Source: a bacterium
Lineage (GTDB): Bacteria > Latescibacterota > Latescibacteria > Latescibacterales > Latescibacteraceae
Direction of reading: 5' to 3'
Assembly (NCBI GenBank): GCA_021372535.1
Contig: JAJFUH010000229.1
Span: forward strand, 1-48,270
Length of the DNA stretch: 48,270 nt
The notes under the pieces: generated by a model
Databases searched by the model: none
Seen by the model: the letters and a program-made list of their open reading frames with translations, nothing else
What the model was told of the DNA's origin: nothing
Shown here: piece by piece, positions 18,694 to 27,027 of the stretch
How the letters are laid out: the number at the start of each line of letters is the position of its first letter
How positions within the stretch are numbered: position 1 is the stretch's first letter
Translations under genes and position numbers: made by a program

Positions 18694-19299
18694 TTAAACT
18701 ATAGGGTACCTCTAATAATTCCTTTTAGGGTGAGCGAATTATAAAAAAAGTCACATTTATTTCTCAAAGCCCCCTTCCTGCCCTTCGGGCATCCTTCCTC
18801 CGAGGGGGCAGGAACTAACCGTGGTGCAACGACTTCCCTTGCCCCCTCCGGGGGACACGAAGCGCAGCGTAGAGCCGCGAAGCGCAAGGGACCGAGGGTC
18901 AGGGGGCTGTAGTTAAAAAACTCGCCTTTTTTTAACATCTGTAAAACGACTTTTACAAAAGGCCCGAGTTATAAAATTCATGGCTGCATGTAAGTAGTAT
19001 AATATTGCATAATAGACCGTAATACCAAAAAAAATATTTGCAGGACAATACCGGTATAGAATCGGACGTCATTTTTTATAATCAGCCGTTGTTTTGTCCG
19101 CAAAAATATCATCTGACCATATCCTTTTATGAGATACACCCGTTAAACATGAACAGATTTGAATAATTGACATTAATGAGTGAATGTAGTATTTTGGTTG
19201 ACAAGAGCATAAATTATAAATACTATGAATATTAAAATCTTCAAAACCTTTCTTCAATAAACAATAACACTTAACTCTTTAAGAAAGACACACGTTTTC
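18694..19299. other. Intergenic region with GC-rich palindromic element
   Basis: About 600 bases without a supported gene. The middle (18757-18912) is a GC-rich repeat in AT-rich DNA, described separately. From 18940 to 19299 the DNA is AT-rich leader for the E1 gene; no clear promoter is visible. Confidence 0.6.
18757..18912. repeat. GC-rich nested inverted-repeat element
   Basis: Outer arms AGCCCCCT and AGGGGGCT bound the element. Inside are CCTGCCC/GGGCAGG, TGCCC-TTC-GGGCA and GCCCCC-TCC-GGGGG hairpins. The composition contrasts sharply with the flanks, and it abuts the truncated PadR-like gene. It resembles a non-autonomous interspersed repeat; no coding sequence is supported. Confidence 0.55.
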
Positions 19300-21294
19300 G
19301 TGTCTGAACTCAGGATCAAACGATACCCACAGAAGCTAACCCGGCAGGATTTTTATCCGCTCGCTTATTATTATATGTACCTTACACGGCAGCTCGAAAA
19401 CCGTATGATCGAGTTGTTTCAAAAAGGATACATCAAGGGTACGGTAACGATAAGCAGCGGAAATGAGGCTACCGCTATCGGTATGGCTCTTCCTCTGAGA
19501 CCGTGCCTCGATGTGGTTACATTCATGCACCGTGATATAGCTTCTCATCTTATTATGGGAGTCAAACCTTATACCCTGCTCTGTCAATATATGGCGAACA
19601 GGGAAAGTCCGACTCACGGATGCGAGGGGAATGTCCACCACGGCGATGTCTGCAATCGTCGGTTTCCCATGATAAGCCATCTCGGCAAGATGTTCAGTCT
19701 CGCTGTGGGGGGCACATGGGCCGCACGCCGTAAAGGCGATGGTGCGTTCGGATTGACGATCATCGGCGACGGCAGCAGCAGCACGGGTGAATTCCACGAG
19801 GCGCTCAATATCGCTTCTATCCACCATGTGCCTGTGATCTTCCTCATCCAGAACAACCATTACTCCTTCTCGACTCCGACAGAATTTCAGTACAACTGCG
19901 CCAGTCTGTCCGATCGCGCTCATGGTTATGGTATCAAGGGTGTGACCATCGACGGCACCGACCCGTGGGAAGTCTACAGCACGGTCTTCGATGCGTTGGC
20001 CGCCATGGATGCCGACCCGGCGCCGACGCTCATCGAGTGCGATACCATCCGTCTTCATGGTCATGCCGTATATGATAAAGCCGAATATATCACCCCTCAA
20101 CAGCGGGAAGAGTTTCTGAAGCGCGACCCTGTTCCGAAAACGCGCCGCATACTCAATGAGACATATTCGTTTCCCGAGGCTGATATCGCCGCCATGGAAC
20201 ATGAAATCGACAGCGATGTTCAAAAAGCGATCGACAGCGCTCTGAAAGTTCCCCGCCCCGATGCTCAATCCCACGCATGGACGGTATATGCCGACTCACC
20301 GGCTACCCGAATCGAGCCGTTCAGGGCCAAAAAGATCAAGAATGGTGACGCGGTCAACCACGCCCAGGACTATATCCTCGCCCATAATCCCGGAGCCGTC
20401 CTTCTCGGGCTCGATGTCGGCACATATGGTTCGGCATTCAAGACCAGCAAGGGATTGATCAAACGTTATGGCCCCGAGCGCGTCATGGACATGCCACTGA
20501 GCGAATCGGGCATCATGGGATTTGCCCTCGGCGCTTCTCAGGTCGGCATCGAACCGATCGTCGAATTCCAGTTCGCCGATTTTTCCACGGAAACCGTGAC
20601 ACAGCTCGGTCTCAATACCGGTACATGGTTTACCCGTTCATCTCAGGGAGTGCCTATGCTCGTGCGGCTGCCCTGCGGCGGCGGGCTGACTCTCGGACAA
20701 TTCCACTCTGGCGAATACGAGGGCCTCTGGTCGCTGTTCCCGGGCTTGAAGCTGCTCTATCCTTCAACGCCCCAGGAAACTTTCGAAGCGCTTGTCGCAG
20801 GATTTTACGACCGTAATCCCTGTCTTGTGTTCGAAAATAAACTCCTGTACTGGAACAAAACCGGGGATATCGATTTCGATGGCGACCTCAAAGCGGTATG
20901 GCGACCCCGCAGGTATACGGAAGGCGGTGACCTGACCATCGTTGCCATCGGTGCGATGATCGACCAGGCTCTCTCGGCAGCAGCCCAGTCGGGTTATTCC
21001 GTCGATGTATGGAATCCTTTTGTCTTGAAACCGCTCGATCTTGGCCCCGTCATGGAATCAGTCGAAAAGACGGGGAAATTGATTGTGGTGCAGGAAAGCG
21101 GCGAATCCCAGGGGATAGGCAACCGTATTATTTCCCTGATTACCCAGGAATGTTTCAGCTTTCTGAAGAACCCGCCGAAACTCATTGCTGCTCCGGATGC
21201 GATGGCTCCTTTCGCACCGGAGCTCGAAGCCTGTTTCAGGCCGAATGCACAGGGTATTCTGGAAACGATTAAAAAATTACTCGGAGAAAGGTAA
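19300..21294 (+). CDS. 2-oxoacid dehydrogenase E1, alpha and beta subunits fused
   Basis: A 664-residue thiamine-diphosphate enzyme. Residues ~10-330 are E1-alpha: the ThDP motif runs from GDG (156-158) to NN (185-186) with GEFHEAL between, and a phosphorylation-loop-like region SLSDRAHGYG follows. Residues ~345-664 are E1-beta (LLGLDVGTYG, LSESGIMGFALGA, VEFQFADF, VRLPCGGG, FHSGEYEGL). Such fusions decarboxylate a 2-oxoacid and pass the acyl group to a lipoyl domain. The start is GTG at 19300; an in-frame stop lies upstream and no better start exists. The RBS is weak and the start lies in a small hairpin (19290-19303). The stop overlaps the next start (TAATG), so the next gene is translationally coupled. 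No E2 acyltransferase core or E3 is in the window. Confidence 0.88.
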   Translation: MSELRIKRYPQKLTRQDFYPLAYYYMYLTRQLENRMIELFQKGYIKGTVTISSGNEATAIGMALPLRPCLDVVTFMHRDIASHLIMGVKPYTLLCQYMANRESPTHGCEGNVHHGDVCNRRFPMISHLGKMFSLAVGGTWAARRKGDGAFGLTIIGDGSSSTGEFHEALNIASIHHVPVIFLIQNNHYSFSTPTEFQYNCASLSDRAHGYGIKGVTIDGTDPWEVYSTVFDALAAMDADPAPTLIECDTIRLHGHAVYDKAEYITPQQREEFLKRDPVPKTRRILNETYSFPEADIAAMEHEIDSDVQKAIDSALKVPRPDAQSHAWTVYADSPATRIEPFRAKKIKNGDAVNHAQDYILAHNPGAVLLGLDVGTYGSAFKTSKGLIKRYGPERVMDMPLSESGIMGFALGASQVGIEPIVEFQFADFSTETVTQLGLNTGTWFTRSSQGVPMLVRLPCGGGLTLGQFHSGEYEGLWSLFPGLKLLYPSTPQETFEALVAGFYDRNPCLVFENKLLYWNKTGDIDFDGDLKAVWRPRRYTEGGDLTIVAIGAMIDQALSAAAQSGYSVDVWNPFVLKPLDLGPVMESVEKTGKLIVVQESGESQGIGNRIISLITQECFSFLKNPPKLIAAPDAMAPFAPELEACFRPNAQGILETIKKLLGER

Positions 21295-22622
21295 TGAACG
21301 ATAAAGCTTTTCAAATGTCACTCTATCTCCCCATACAGGGTCTCACTGAGACAGTCGTGACAGTCGTTGAATGGCAGGTTGCGGAAGGTGATCATTTTGA
21401 AAAAAATCAGGTCATAATGCTCTATGAAACAGCCAAAGCGCTTTATGACTTCGAGGCTCCCTGCGCCGGGAAAGTGGTAAAACTTCTCCGGCCAGCGGGA
21501 GAAATTGTCCCGTATAATGAGCCGATCATGGAGATCGAAACAACCGATTCTGGCATGAAAAACTGGATTCCGCCCGCTTTTACCGAACCCGTCGAAGCGG
21601 ATGTCGACGTTGAGGAAAGCATGGTATCCCCGGCGGTAACGAACGAGGTGGTCAATGATGGTACCACCATTCTGGGTATCGGCGGGTACCTTCCGTCACG
21701 GGTGGTTACCAACGAGGAGCTGGTCGTGGGTTTTCCCGAGATCAACGCCGATTATATATACCAGGTCAGCGGCATTCGTGAGCGACGGTGGGCCGCGAAT
21801 GGTGAAAAACCCTCGGACATGGCCTACAAGGCATCAATCGATGCCATCAGGGATGCGGGAATACCGAAAGAAGACATCGATGCCATCATTCTTTCCACGA
21901 CCACGCCTGATTTCGCGATGCCATCCACCGCATGTATCCTGCAGAACCGTCTGGGTCTCAGGGGCATACCTGCCTTCGATCTCAACGCCGCATGTTCCGG
22001 CTGGCTCTATGCGGTCTCGATGGCACGCGGAATGATTCTTTCCGGACTGGCAAAAAATGTCCTCACTGTGGGTGTCGATTTGCAATCACGTCTCCTGGAT
22101 AAATCGGACCGGAGCACATACTTCATTTTCGGCGATGGCGCCGGCGCTGCGGTCATTTCTTCCGGAACTTCCGGCCACCTGATCCGCAGAATAATCCTCG
22201 GAGCAGATTCGAAGGGACTTCGCATGGCGCGGCGTGAGGAGCCCGGCTATTGCATTTCCGAAGGCTGCGAAGATTTCGATCCATGGATTCGCCTCGAGGG
22301 TCCCGCGCTTTTCCGGTTCGCGACAGAGAGTTTTGCCAAGCTGATCCGCGATGTCATCATTAAAAGTGGCTGGAAACCGGCGGAAACACGGTGGGTTATC
22401 CCTCATCAGGCAAACGGGCGGATTCTCAAGGCCGCTGCAAAACAGAGCGGTGTTTCCTTCGACCGTTTCTATCTCAACATCGAAACGGTGGGAAATACAT
22501 CGAGTGCGAGTATACCGCTGGCGCTCGTGGAAATTAAAAACAGCCTCAAACCGGTCGATAAGCTCATTCTCTGTTCGGTCGGAGCAGGAGTGACATCGGC
22601 TGCCATTTCGGTGGAATGGTGA
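21294..22622 (+). CDS. Lipoyl domain fused to ketoacyl-ACP synthase III
   Basis: Residues 1-85 form a biotinyl/lipoyl domain with ETAKA, predicting lipoylation of K48. A linker rich in Pro, Glu and Val leads to a full KAS III (FabH-like) domain (~120-442). The catalytic triad is intact: C234 (NAACSGW), H371 (PHQANG) and N401 (VGNTSS); the 30-residue His-Asn spacing equals that of FabH. No E2 acyltransferase catalytic domain is present, so the acyl-lipoyl arm sits on the ketosynthase itself. Together with the coupled E1 fusion this suggests the ketosynthase is primed directly by a decarboxylated 2-oxoacid. The acceptor, probably malonyl-ACP or an acyl thioester, is unknown. The ATG at 21294 follows GGAGAAAGG. 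Confidence 0.88.
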   Translation: MNDKAFQMSLYLPIQGLTETVVTVVEWQVAEGDHFEKNQVIMLYETAKALYDFEAPCAGKVVKLLRPAGEIVPYNEPIMEIETTDSGMKNWIPPAFTEPVEADVDVEESMVSPAVTNEVVNDGTTILGIGGYLPSRVVTNEELVVGFPEINADYIYQVSGIRERRWAANGEKPSDMAYKASIDAIRDAGIPKEDIDAIILSTTTPDFAMPSTACILQNRLGLRGIPAFDLNAACSGWLYAVSMARGMILSGLAKNVLTVGVDLQSRLLDKSDRSTYFIFGDGAGAAVISSGTSGHLIRRIILGADSKGLRMARREEPGYCISEGCEDFDPWIRLEGPALFRFATESFAKLIRDVIIKSGWKPAETRWVIPHQANGRILKAAAKQSGVSFDRFYLNIETVGNTSSASIPLALVEIKNSLKPVDKLILCSVGAGVTSAAISVEW

Positions 22623-22744
22623 TGTATCCCTGCAGTACCTGGATTTTTTACGGTTTTCTCCTGACCTGTATGAATTGCAGCTCTCACTACATAAATCGTA
22701 CATTTTAACAAGATAATCCCTCTGAAACGTATAAGGAGCAGTTT

Positions 22745-24706
22745 ATGTCATATCCGAACCTCTTCAGCCCCATTAAACTCGGCTCAGTCGAAATGCCCAA
22801 CCGAACGGTGATGGCCCCGATCAACAACGGCCTCTTGAGCACCGATGAAACATGGCCGTTCCAGACAATCCGCTACTACGAGGAACGCGCAATCGGCGGT
22901 ATCGGCCTCATCATTACCGGCGCAGTCCGTGTGAGCACGCTCGCGGGAATCCCGAAAGTGGGTATCTTTCACGAACGCTTCATCCCTTCACATAAAAAGC
23001 TGGTCGACCGTATCCACAAGTACGATACGAAAATCTTCTGCCAGCTTACCCTCAACGGCGGTAAAGTCGGAAAGGAAGCCCCTTCCGCAATCTATAATCC
23101 CGCGTACCCGTGCAGACCGCCGGAACTGACCACTGAACAGCTCGACGGTCTTGTGGAAGACTTCATCAGGGCTGCGGGATACGCCCGCGAAGCCGGTTAC
23201 GACGGCGTCGAGATTCATGGCGGGCATACCTATTTTGTCGGACAGATGATGTCGCCGTCCACCAACAAACGGACTGACAAGTACGGCGGCTCGTTCGAGG
23301 GAAGGATGAAATTCCCTGTCGATGTCCTTGAAGGAATAGCACGGGAATATCCAGGATTTGCGGCGGGCATCAAATTCAGCGCATACGAGGAACTTCCCGG
23401 GGGGATCGATATTCCGCTCGGTATTGAAATCGCAAAGCGCCTCGCCTCTCTGAATCCTGCGTATCTCCATGTGAGCACGACATCCACATCCCTCATGATC
23501 AAGAGCCGGTGGTCATCAGTTCCGCACATGTATATCACGAGGAACACCCTCATGCCGCTGGCGGAAAAGGTTAAAAAAGCCTGTACCGGAGTACCAGTCA
23601 TGGGAACCGGCGGGATAACCGTTCCCGAGGATGCGGAGCGGTTCATCGCCGAAGGAGCCTGCGATGTGGTTGCGCTCGGCAGAACGGTGCTGGCGGACCC
23701 CCACTGGCCGAACAAGGCGAAGGAGGGGAAAGCGAAAAACATCACCCCGTGCATACGGTGCAATCTCTGTTATTACCAGCTCTGGTCCAGCGAGCCGCTC
23801 ATCTGCACCATGAATCCCTATCTCTCCCATGAGAACGAACTGCACTTCACTCCAGCCGACCGCAGGAAAACAGTCATGGTAGTCGGCGCGGGACCTGCGG
23901 GTATACGGTGCGCGCTTACCGCTGCGAAACGCGGGCATGATGTGACTCTGTATGAAAAGATGCCGTACATCGGAGGCATGGTGTATCCGGGCGGGAAACC
24001 GCAGTTCAAGGATGATCTCCAGCGTGTGCTGAAATGGTATGAAACGGAGCTTGCCGAAAGCACGGTCACCGTAAAGCTCAGTACCGAAGTCACCCCGGAG
24101 CTCGTCGAGGAGGAAGCGCCCGATGTTCTCGTGATCGCGGTCGGCGGTGATGTCATAAAACCCGGCATTCCGGGGATCGATCAGCCGCATGTCGCATCGG
24201 CGATCGATGTGCTCCGTGATGTGTCGAAATACAGAGGCACAAAAGCCGCTGTCATCGGCGGCGGCGAGGTGGGATGCGAAGCCGCCTGTTATCTTGCCGA
24301 CAACGGGTTTAAAGAAGTGACAGTCATCGAGATGCTCCCCGACCTCATGCCGCAGAGCAACAAAATTATCCTCAACCATATGGAGCTGCTCCTCGAAGAC
24401 CGGAACATCAAGGTCATGACAGGTACCCCGGTCACCGCAATCACTCCCGAGGGTATAGAGGTTTGCCTCAAGAGCGGAAAGCTCTGGGGAATCGAAGCTG
24501 ATCTTGTTGTCTATGCGGTCGGTATCAAGACACCTGGTCAGCAGATCGTATCTTCCGGGCCGGCGATGAAAGTACAGCCCAAGAGCGGTCTCATCCCGGC
24601 GCTCTCGATGAAAGCGGAGGAAGTGTATGTCATCGGGGACTGCACCTGCGTCGCCCGTATCCTCGAAGCGACCGCGGAAGGAGAGCGCATCGGACGGTGG
24701 GTGTAA
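22745..24706 (+). CDS. Old-yellow-enzyme/2,4-dienoyl-CoA reductase family flavoprotein
   Basis: A 653-residue multidomain reductase like FadH and BaiCD. Residues 1-330 are the FMN TIM barrel (GVEIHGGHTYF, then SPSTNKRTDKYGGS). Cys336, 339, 342 and 354 (CIRCNLC...C) should hold a 4Fe-4S cluster. Residues 377-653 are an FAD/NAD(P) module (VVGAGPAG at 379-386; AAVIGGGEVGCEA). Electrons would flow NAD(P)H-FAD-FeS-FMN to reduce an activated C=C. The usual barrel AHGY is altered to GGHTY, so substrate geometry may differ. AAGGAG lies 6 bases before the ATG. It follows the ketosynthase by 122 bases on the same strand, so it may act on its product. Confidence 0.85.
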   Translation: MSYPNLFSPIKLGSVEMPNRTVMAPINNGLLSTDETWPFQTIRYYEERAIGGIGLIITGAVRVSTLAGIPKVGIFHERFIPSHKKLVDRIHKYDTKIFCQLTLNGGKVGKEAPSAIYNPAYPCRPPELTTEQLDGLVEDFIRAAGYAREAGYDGVEIHGGHTYFVGQMMSPSTNKRTDKYGGSFEGRMKFPVDVLEGIAREYPGFAAGIKFSAYEELPGGIDIPLGIEIAKRLASLNPAYLHVSTTSTSLMIKSRWSSVPHMYITRNTLMPLAEKVKKACTGVPVMGTGGITVPEDAERFIAEGACDVVALGRTVLADPHWPNKAKEGKAKNITPCIRCNLCYYQLWSSEPLICTMNPYLSHENELHFTPADRRKTVMVVGAGPAGIRCALTAAKRGHDVTLYEKMPYIGGMVYPGGKPQFKDDLQRVLKWYETELAESTVTVKLSTEVTPELVEEEAPDVLVIAVGGDVIKPGIPGIDQPHVASAIDVLRDVSKYRGTKAAVIGGGEVGCEAACYLADNGFKEVTVIEMLPDLMPQSNKIILNHMELLLEDRNIKVMTGTPVTAITPEGIEVCLKSGKLWGIEADLVVYAVGIKTPGQQIVSSGPAMKVQPKSGLIPALSMKAEEVYVIGDCTCVARILEATAEGERIGRWV

Positions 24707-24748
24707 ACCTCACGGAATTATACAGATTCAAATCCTGCAATCCGCCCG

Positions 24749-25546
24749 TTACCAGTTTTTGTATCCCGGCGCGGGGACAGGCTGCTGGAGACCGTCCACG
24801 GGAATGTGACGGCCGTTGATCCAGTAGGCGCGCGGCGATGCCACGAACACGATGACATCGGCGATTTCCTCGGGGCTGCCGAGCCGGCCCATGGGGAAAC
24901 TTTCGCGCCGATAGGTCTCGAATGCATCGGGATTCTTCTGACGCCATTTTTCCCAGATTCCATCGGGGCTGATCATGGAGCCCGGCGAGATGGTGTTCAC
25001 CCTGATATTGTCGTGCACGAGTTCGAGCGCCAGCGGCTCGGCAAGAAAAATAAGCGAATTCTTCGCCGCACCGTACTGGCTTCCCTTCGCGAGCTGGGGC
25101 AGCCATCCCGAGACGGAGGCGATATTGATGACCGATCCGCCGCCCCGCTTTCGCATGAACGGAACGGTGAGTCGTATCATTCGCACAGTCTGGAATACGA
25201 TATTATCGAATGTTTTATGCCAGTCCTCGTCGGTGGCCTGAAACAGGCTGTCGCCGAACCGTTTACCCACATTGTTTATCAGGATGTCTATCCCGCCCAG
25301 CTTGTCCGCCGTCTCACCGGCAACACTCTCCGCTTCACTCGGAATACAGACATTCGCACGGATTCCATGAGCCCGGACACCTTGAGCGCGGAGCTCTTCG
25401 ACCACTCTCCCGATCGTTTCCTCTTCATCGATCGAGCAGACACAGACATGAGCGCCTTCTCCGGCAAATGCACGCGCAGCCCGCAGCCCGAGACCGTTCG
25501 TTCCGCCCGTTATGAGGACAACCTTATCCTTCAACTTCAAATCCAT
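24749..25546 (-). CDS. Short-chain dehydrogenase/reductase
   Basis: A 265-residue classical SDR. Cofactor motif TGGTNGLG (13-20), NNVG (91-94), catalytic S144 with Y158 and K162 (YGAAK), and the NTISPGSM segment after the active site. It has no Asp/Arg pattern that clearly decides NAD versus NADP. It has a perfect Shine-Dalgarno (AAGGAGG). It is convergent with the reductase gene, so it is not in that operon, but proximity suggests it may reduce or oxidise the ketone produced by the same pathway. Substrate unknown. Confidence 0.85.
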   Translation of the reverse strand: MDLKLKDKVVLITGGTNGLGLRAARAFAGEGAHVCVCSIDEEETIGRVVEELRAQGVRAHGIRANVCIPSEAESVAGETADKLGGIDILINNVGKRFGDSLFQATDEDWHKTFDNIVFQTVRMIRLTVPFMRKRGGGSVINIASVSGWLPQLAKGSQYGAAKNSLIFLAEPLALELVHDNIRVNTISPGSMISPDGIWEKWRQKNPDAFETYRRESFPMGRLGSPEEIADVIVFVASPRAYWINGRHIPVDGLQQPVPAPGYKNW

Positions 25547-25577
25547 TTTTTTCCTCCTTATACAAACTCTCTATGTC

Positions 25578-25598
25578 ACCCTGAACCGGTTTCAGGGT
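25578..25598. repeat. REP-like hairpin ACCCTGAA/TTCAGGGT
   Basis: A perfect 8-bp stem with a 5-base loop, in the context GTCA...TCTGTTCC. It matches the outline of the other REP-like hairpins in the window. Confidence 0.6.
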
Positions 25599-25750
25599 CT
25601 GTTCCAATCCATAAATCCATCGGAATCCAGTATCAATGATCGCACAATGGAATATTAAATTGAATCTGGTTATTCAATGAGCTCATAATCACTAATTCAT
25701 TGTATGAGTATTGTCATTCCCAAGAACGAAGTGAATAGGGAATCCAGTAT

Positions 25751-25852
25751 TATTGCTTCGGTGATTAAATAGTGACATCGGATGAGGTCATGCCGAACTT
25801 GTTTCGGCATCTATTCCAGGTATTAGTATCATTATTTATTCGCCGGAGTATT
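25751..25852. repeat. 102-base direct repeat, copy A
   Basis: About 90% identical by eye to 25951-26052. It contains the hairpin ATGCCGAA/TTCGGCAT at 25790-25810. Confidence 0.75.
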
Positions 25853-25950
25853 AACATCGCTATGCCGTGAGTGTTGGATGATGGATTCCCGTTTTCAAAG
25901 GAATGACACTTTAACGTGTAAAAAACATCCCATTCGTAAGCGTTATGTAC

Positions 25951-26052
25951 TATTGCTTCGGCGATTAAACAGTGATATCGGATGACGTCATGCCGAACTT
26001 GTTTCGGCATCTATTCCTGCTATTGGTATCATTATTTATCCGCCGGAGCAAT
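25951..26052. repeat. 102-base direct repeat, copy B
   Basis: Second copy, offset by exactly 200 bases from copy A, with the same hairpin at 25990-26010. Both lie between the SDR and universal stress genes. Confidence 0.75.
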
Positions 26053-26127
26053 AATCAAATAACCATAAAATTGAATTCCATACCGGTCCTTTTTATATCT
26101 GCAATACCTCACAAATGAAATACATTT

Positions 26128-27024
26128 TCATACAGGCACGAGAAGCATCGAACGTTTTGTACGGGCCAGCACCCTGGCGGTGACGCTGTTTTCCCAGAAT
26201 GCAGCGGTACCCGCTTTACCATGGGTACCCATGATAAGTATTCCGGCATCGATCGATTCCGCAACATCCGAGATAACCGCAGCGGGATCGCCCCGCAGCA
26301 CCTCCGATGTGACCGGAACAGTAAGGTCATGGAAAAAATGAACCTTATTTTCCAGATAGATAGACACTTCATTGTATTCAAGCTCGAGAGCCGCTCTTGT
26401 TGCGCCCGGCATCAACCGCCGTTCCGCCGCCTGCCTGCCTGACAGCGTACCGGTTGTCGGAACAACAGACAGAAGATGCAGCCGCGCTCCCGATGCCAGG
26501 GCGAGCTCAGCCGCAGCTTGTAAACCGGTCTCGTGAGCACTTTCGCCGTCCGTAGGAGCAAGAAGAACACGGCATTCAAACGCTCCATGCTCCCCGACTG
26601 TTTCCGGCCGCACAAGCAGGACAGGTATATCGCCGGCAGCAACCACCTGCTGCGCGATACTTCCGAAAACCACTGATTTGAGACCGCCCCGTCCATGCGA
26701 ACACATGACGATAAGATCGTGCGAAAATTCCTGCTGATGACCGACAATGCCGCGCGCGACATCGCTGGTTTTGCCGGTATGTACATGGAATTCCACGGGA
26801 ATCTCAGGCGGGAAAACCTGCCGCGCCAGAGTTTCCAGGTAAATATGTGCTTCCTCGGGACTGCTCAGGTGACGGTCTCCGTGGATTGTGGGCGAGACAT
26901 CCTCTTCGATGACATGGATAAGTGTGATACGGGAACCGAAAATACGGGCGATGCACAGAGCCGGTTTCAGCGCCGATTCCGCAAGAACCGACCCATCGAG
27001 GGGTATGAGGATATGCTTATACAT
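26128..27024 (-). CDS. Tandem universal stress protein (UspA x2)
   Basis: 298 residues made of two UspA domains (1-~145 and ~150-298), each starting with a strand like ILIPLDGS or VLLAPTDGES. The ATP-binding signature G-x2-G-x9-G-S appears in the first (SHGRGGLKSVVFGS). In the second (THGKAGTAAFWENS) the final Gly is replaced by Asn, so only one site may bind nucleotide well. It starts 3 bases after the stop of the NRAMP gene and is surely in the same transcript. UspA domains next to NRAMP are a recurrent pairing thought to modulate transport or stress response. Confidence 0.88.
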   Translation of the reverse strand: MYKHILIPLDGSVLAESALKPALCIARIFGSRITLIHVIEEDVSPTIHGDRHLSSPEEAHIYLETLARQVFPPEIPVEFHVHTGKTSDVARGIVGHQQEFSHDLIVMCSHGRGGLKSVVFGSIAQQVVAAGDIPVLLVRPETVGEHGAFECRVLLAPTDGESAHETGLQAAAELALASGARLHLLSVVPTTGTLSGRQAAERRLMPGATRAALELEYNEVSIYLENKVHFFHDLTVPVTSEVLRGDPAAVISDVAESIDAGILIMGTHGKAGTAAFWENSVTARVLARTKRSMLLVPV

Positions 27025-27027
27025 GGT

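Larger units (their letters stand above)
25547..26127. other. Repeat-rich intergenic region
   Basis: About 580 bases between two minus-strand genes, with no supported CDS. It contains REP-like hairpins (25578-25598, 25716-25743) and a ~102-base direct repeat in two copies, exactly 200 bases apart, each with its own hairpin. Confidence 0.7.

Noticed and set aside
18699-18938. 79-codon frame across the GC-rich repeat
   Set aside because: The sequence is dominated by nested inverted repeats; translation is low complexity.
19069-19257. 62-codon minus-strand frame upstream of the E1 gene
   Set aside because: AT-rich chance frame without RBS or family.
25751-26052. CRISPR-like array
   Set aside because: Only two ~102-base repeats with one spacer; too long and too few for a CRISPR, and no cas gene is present.
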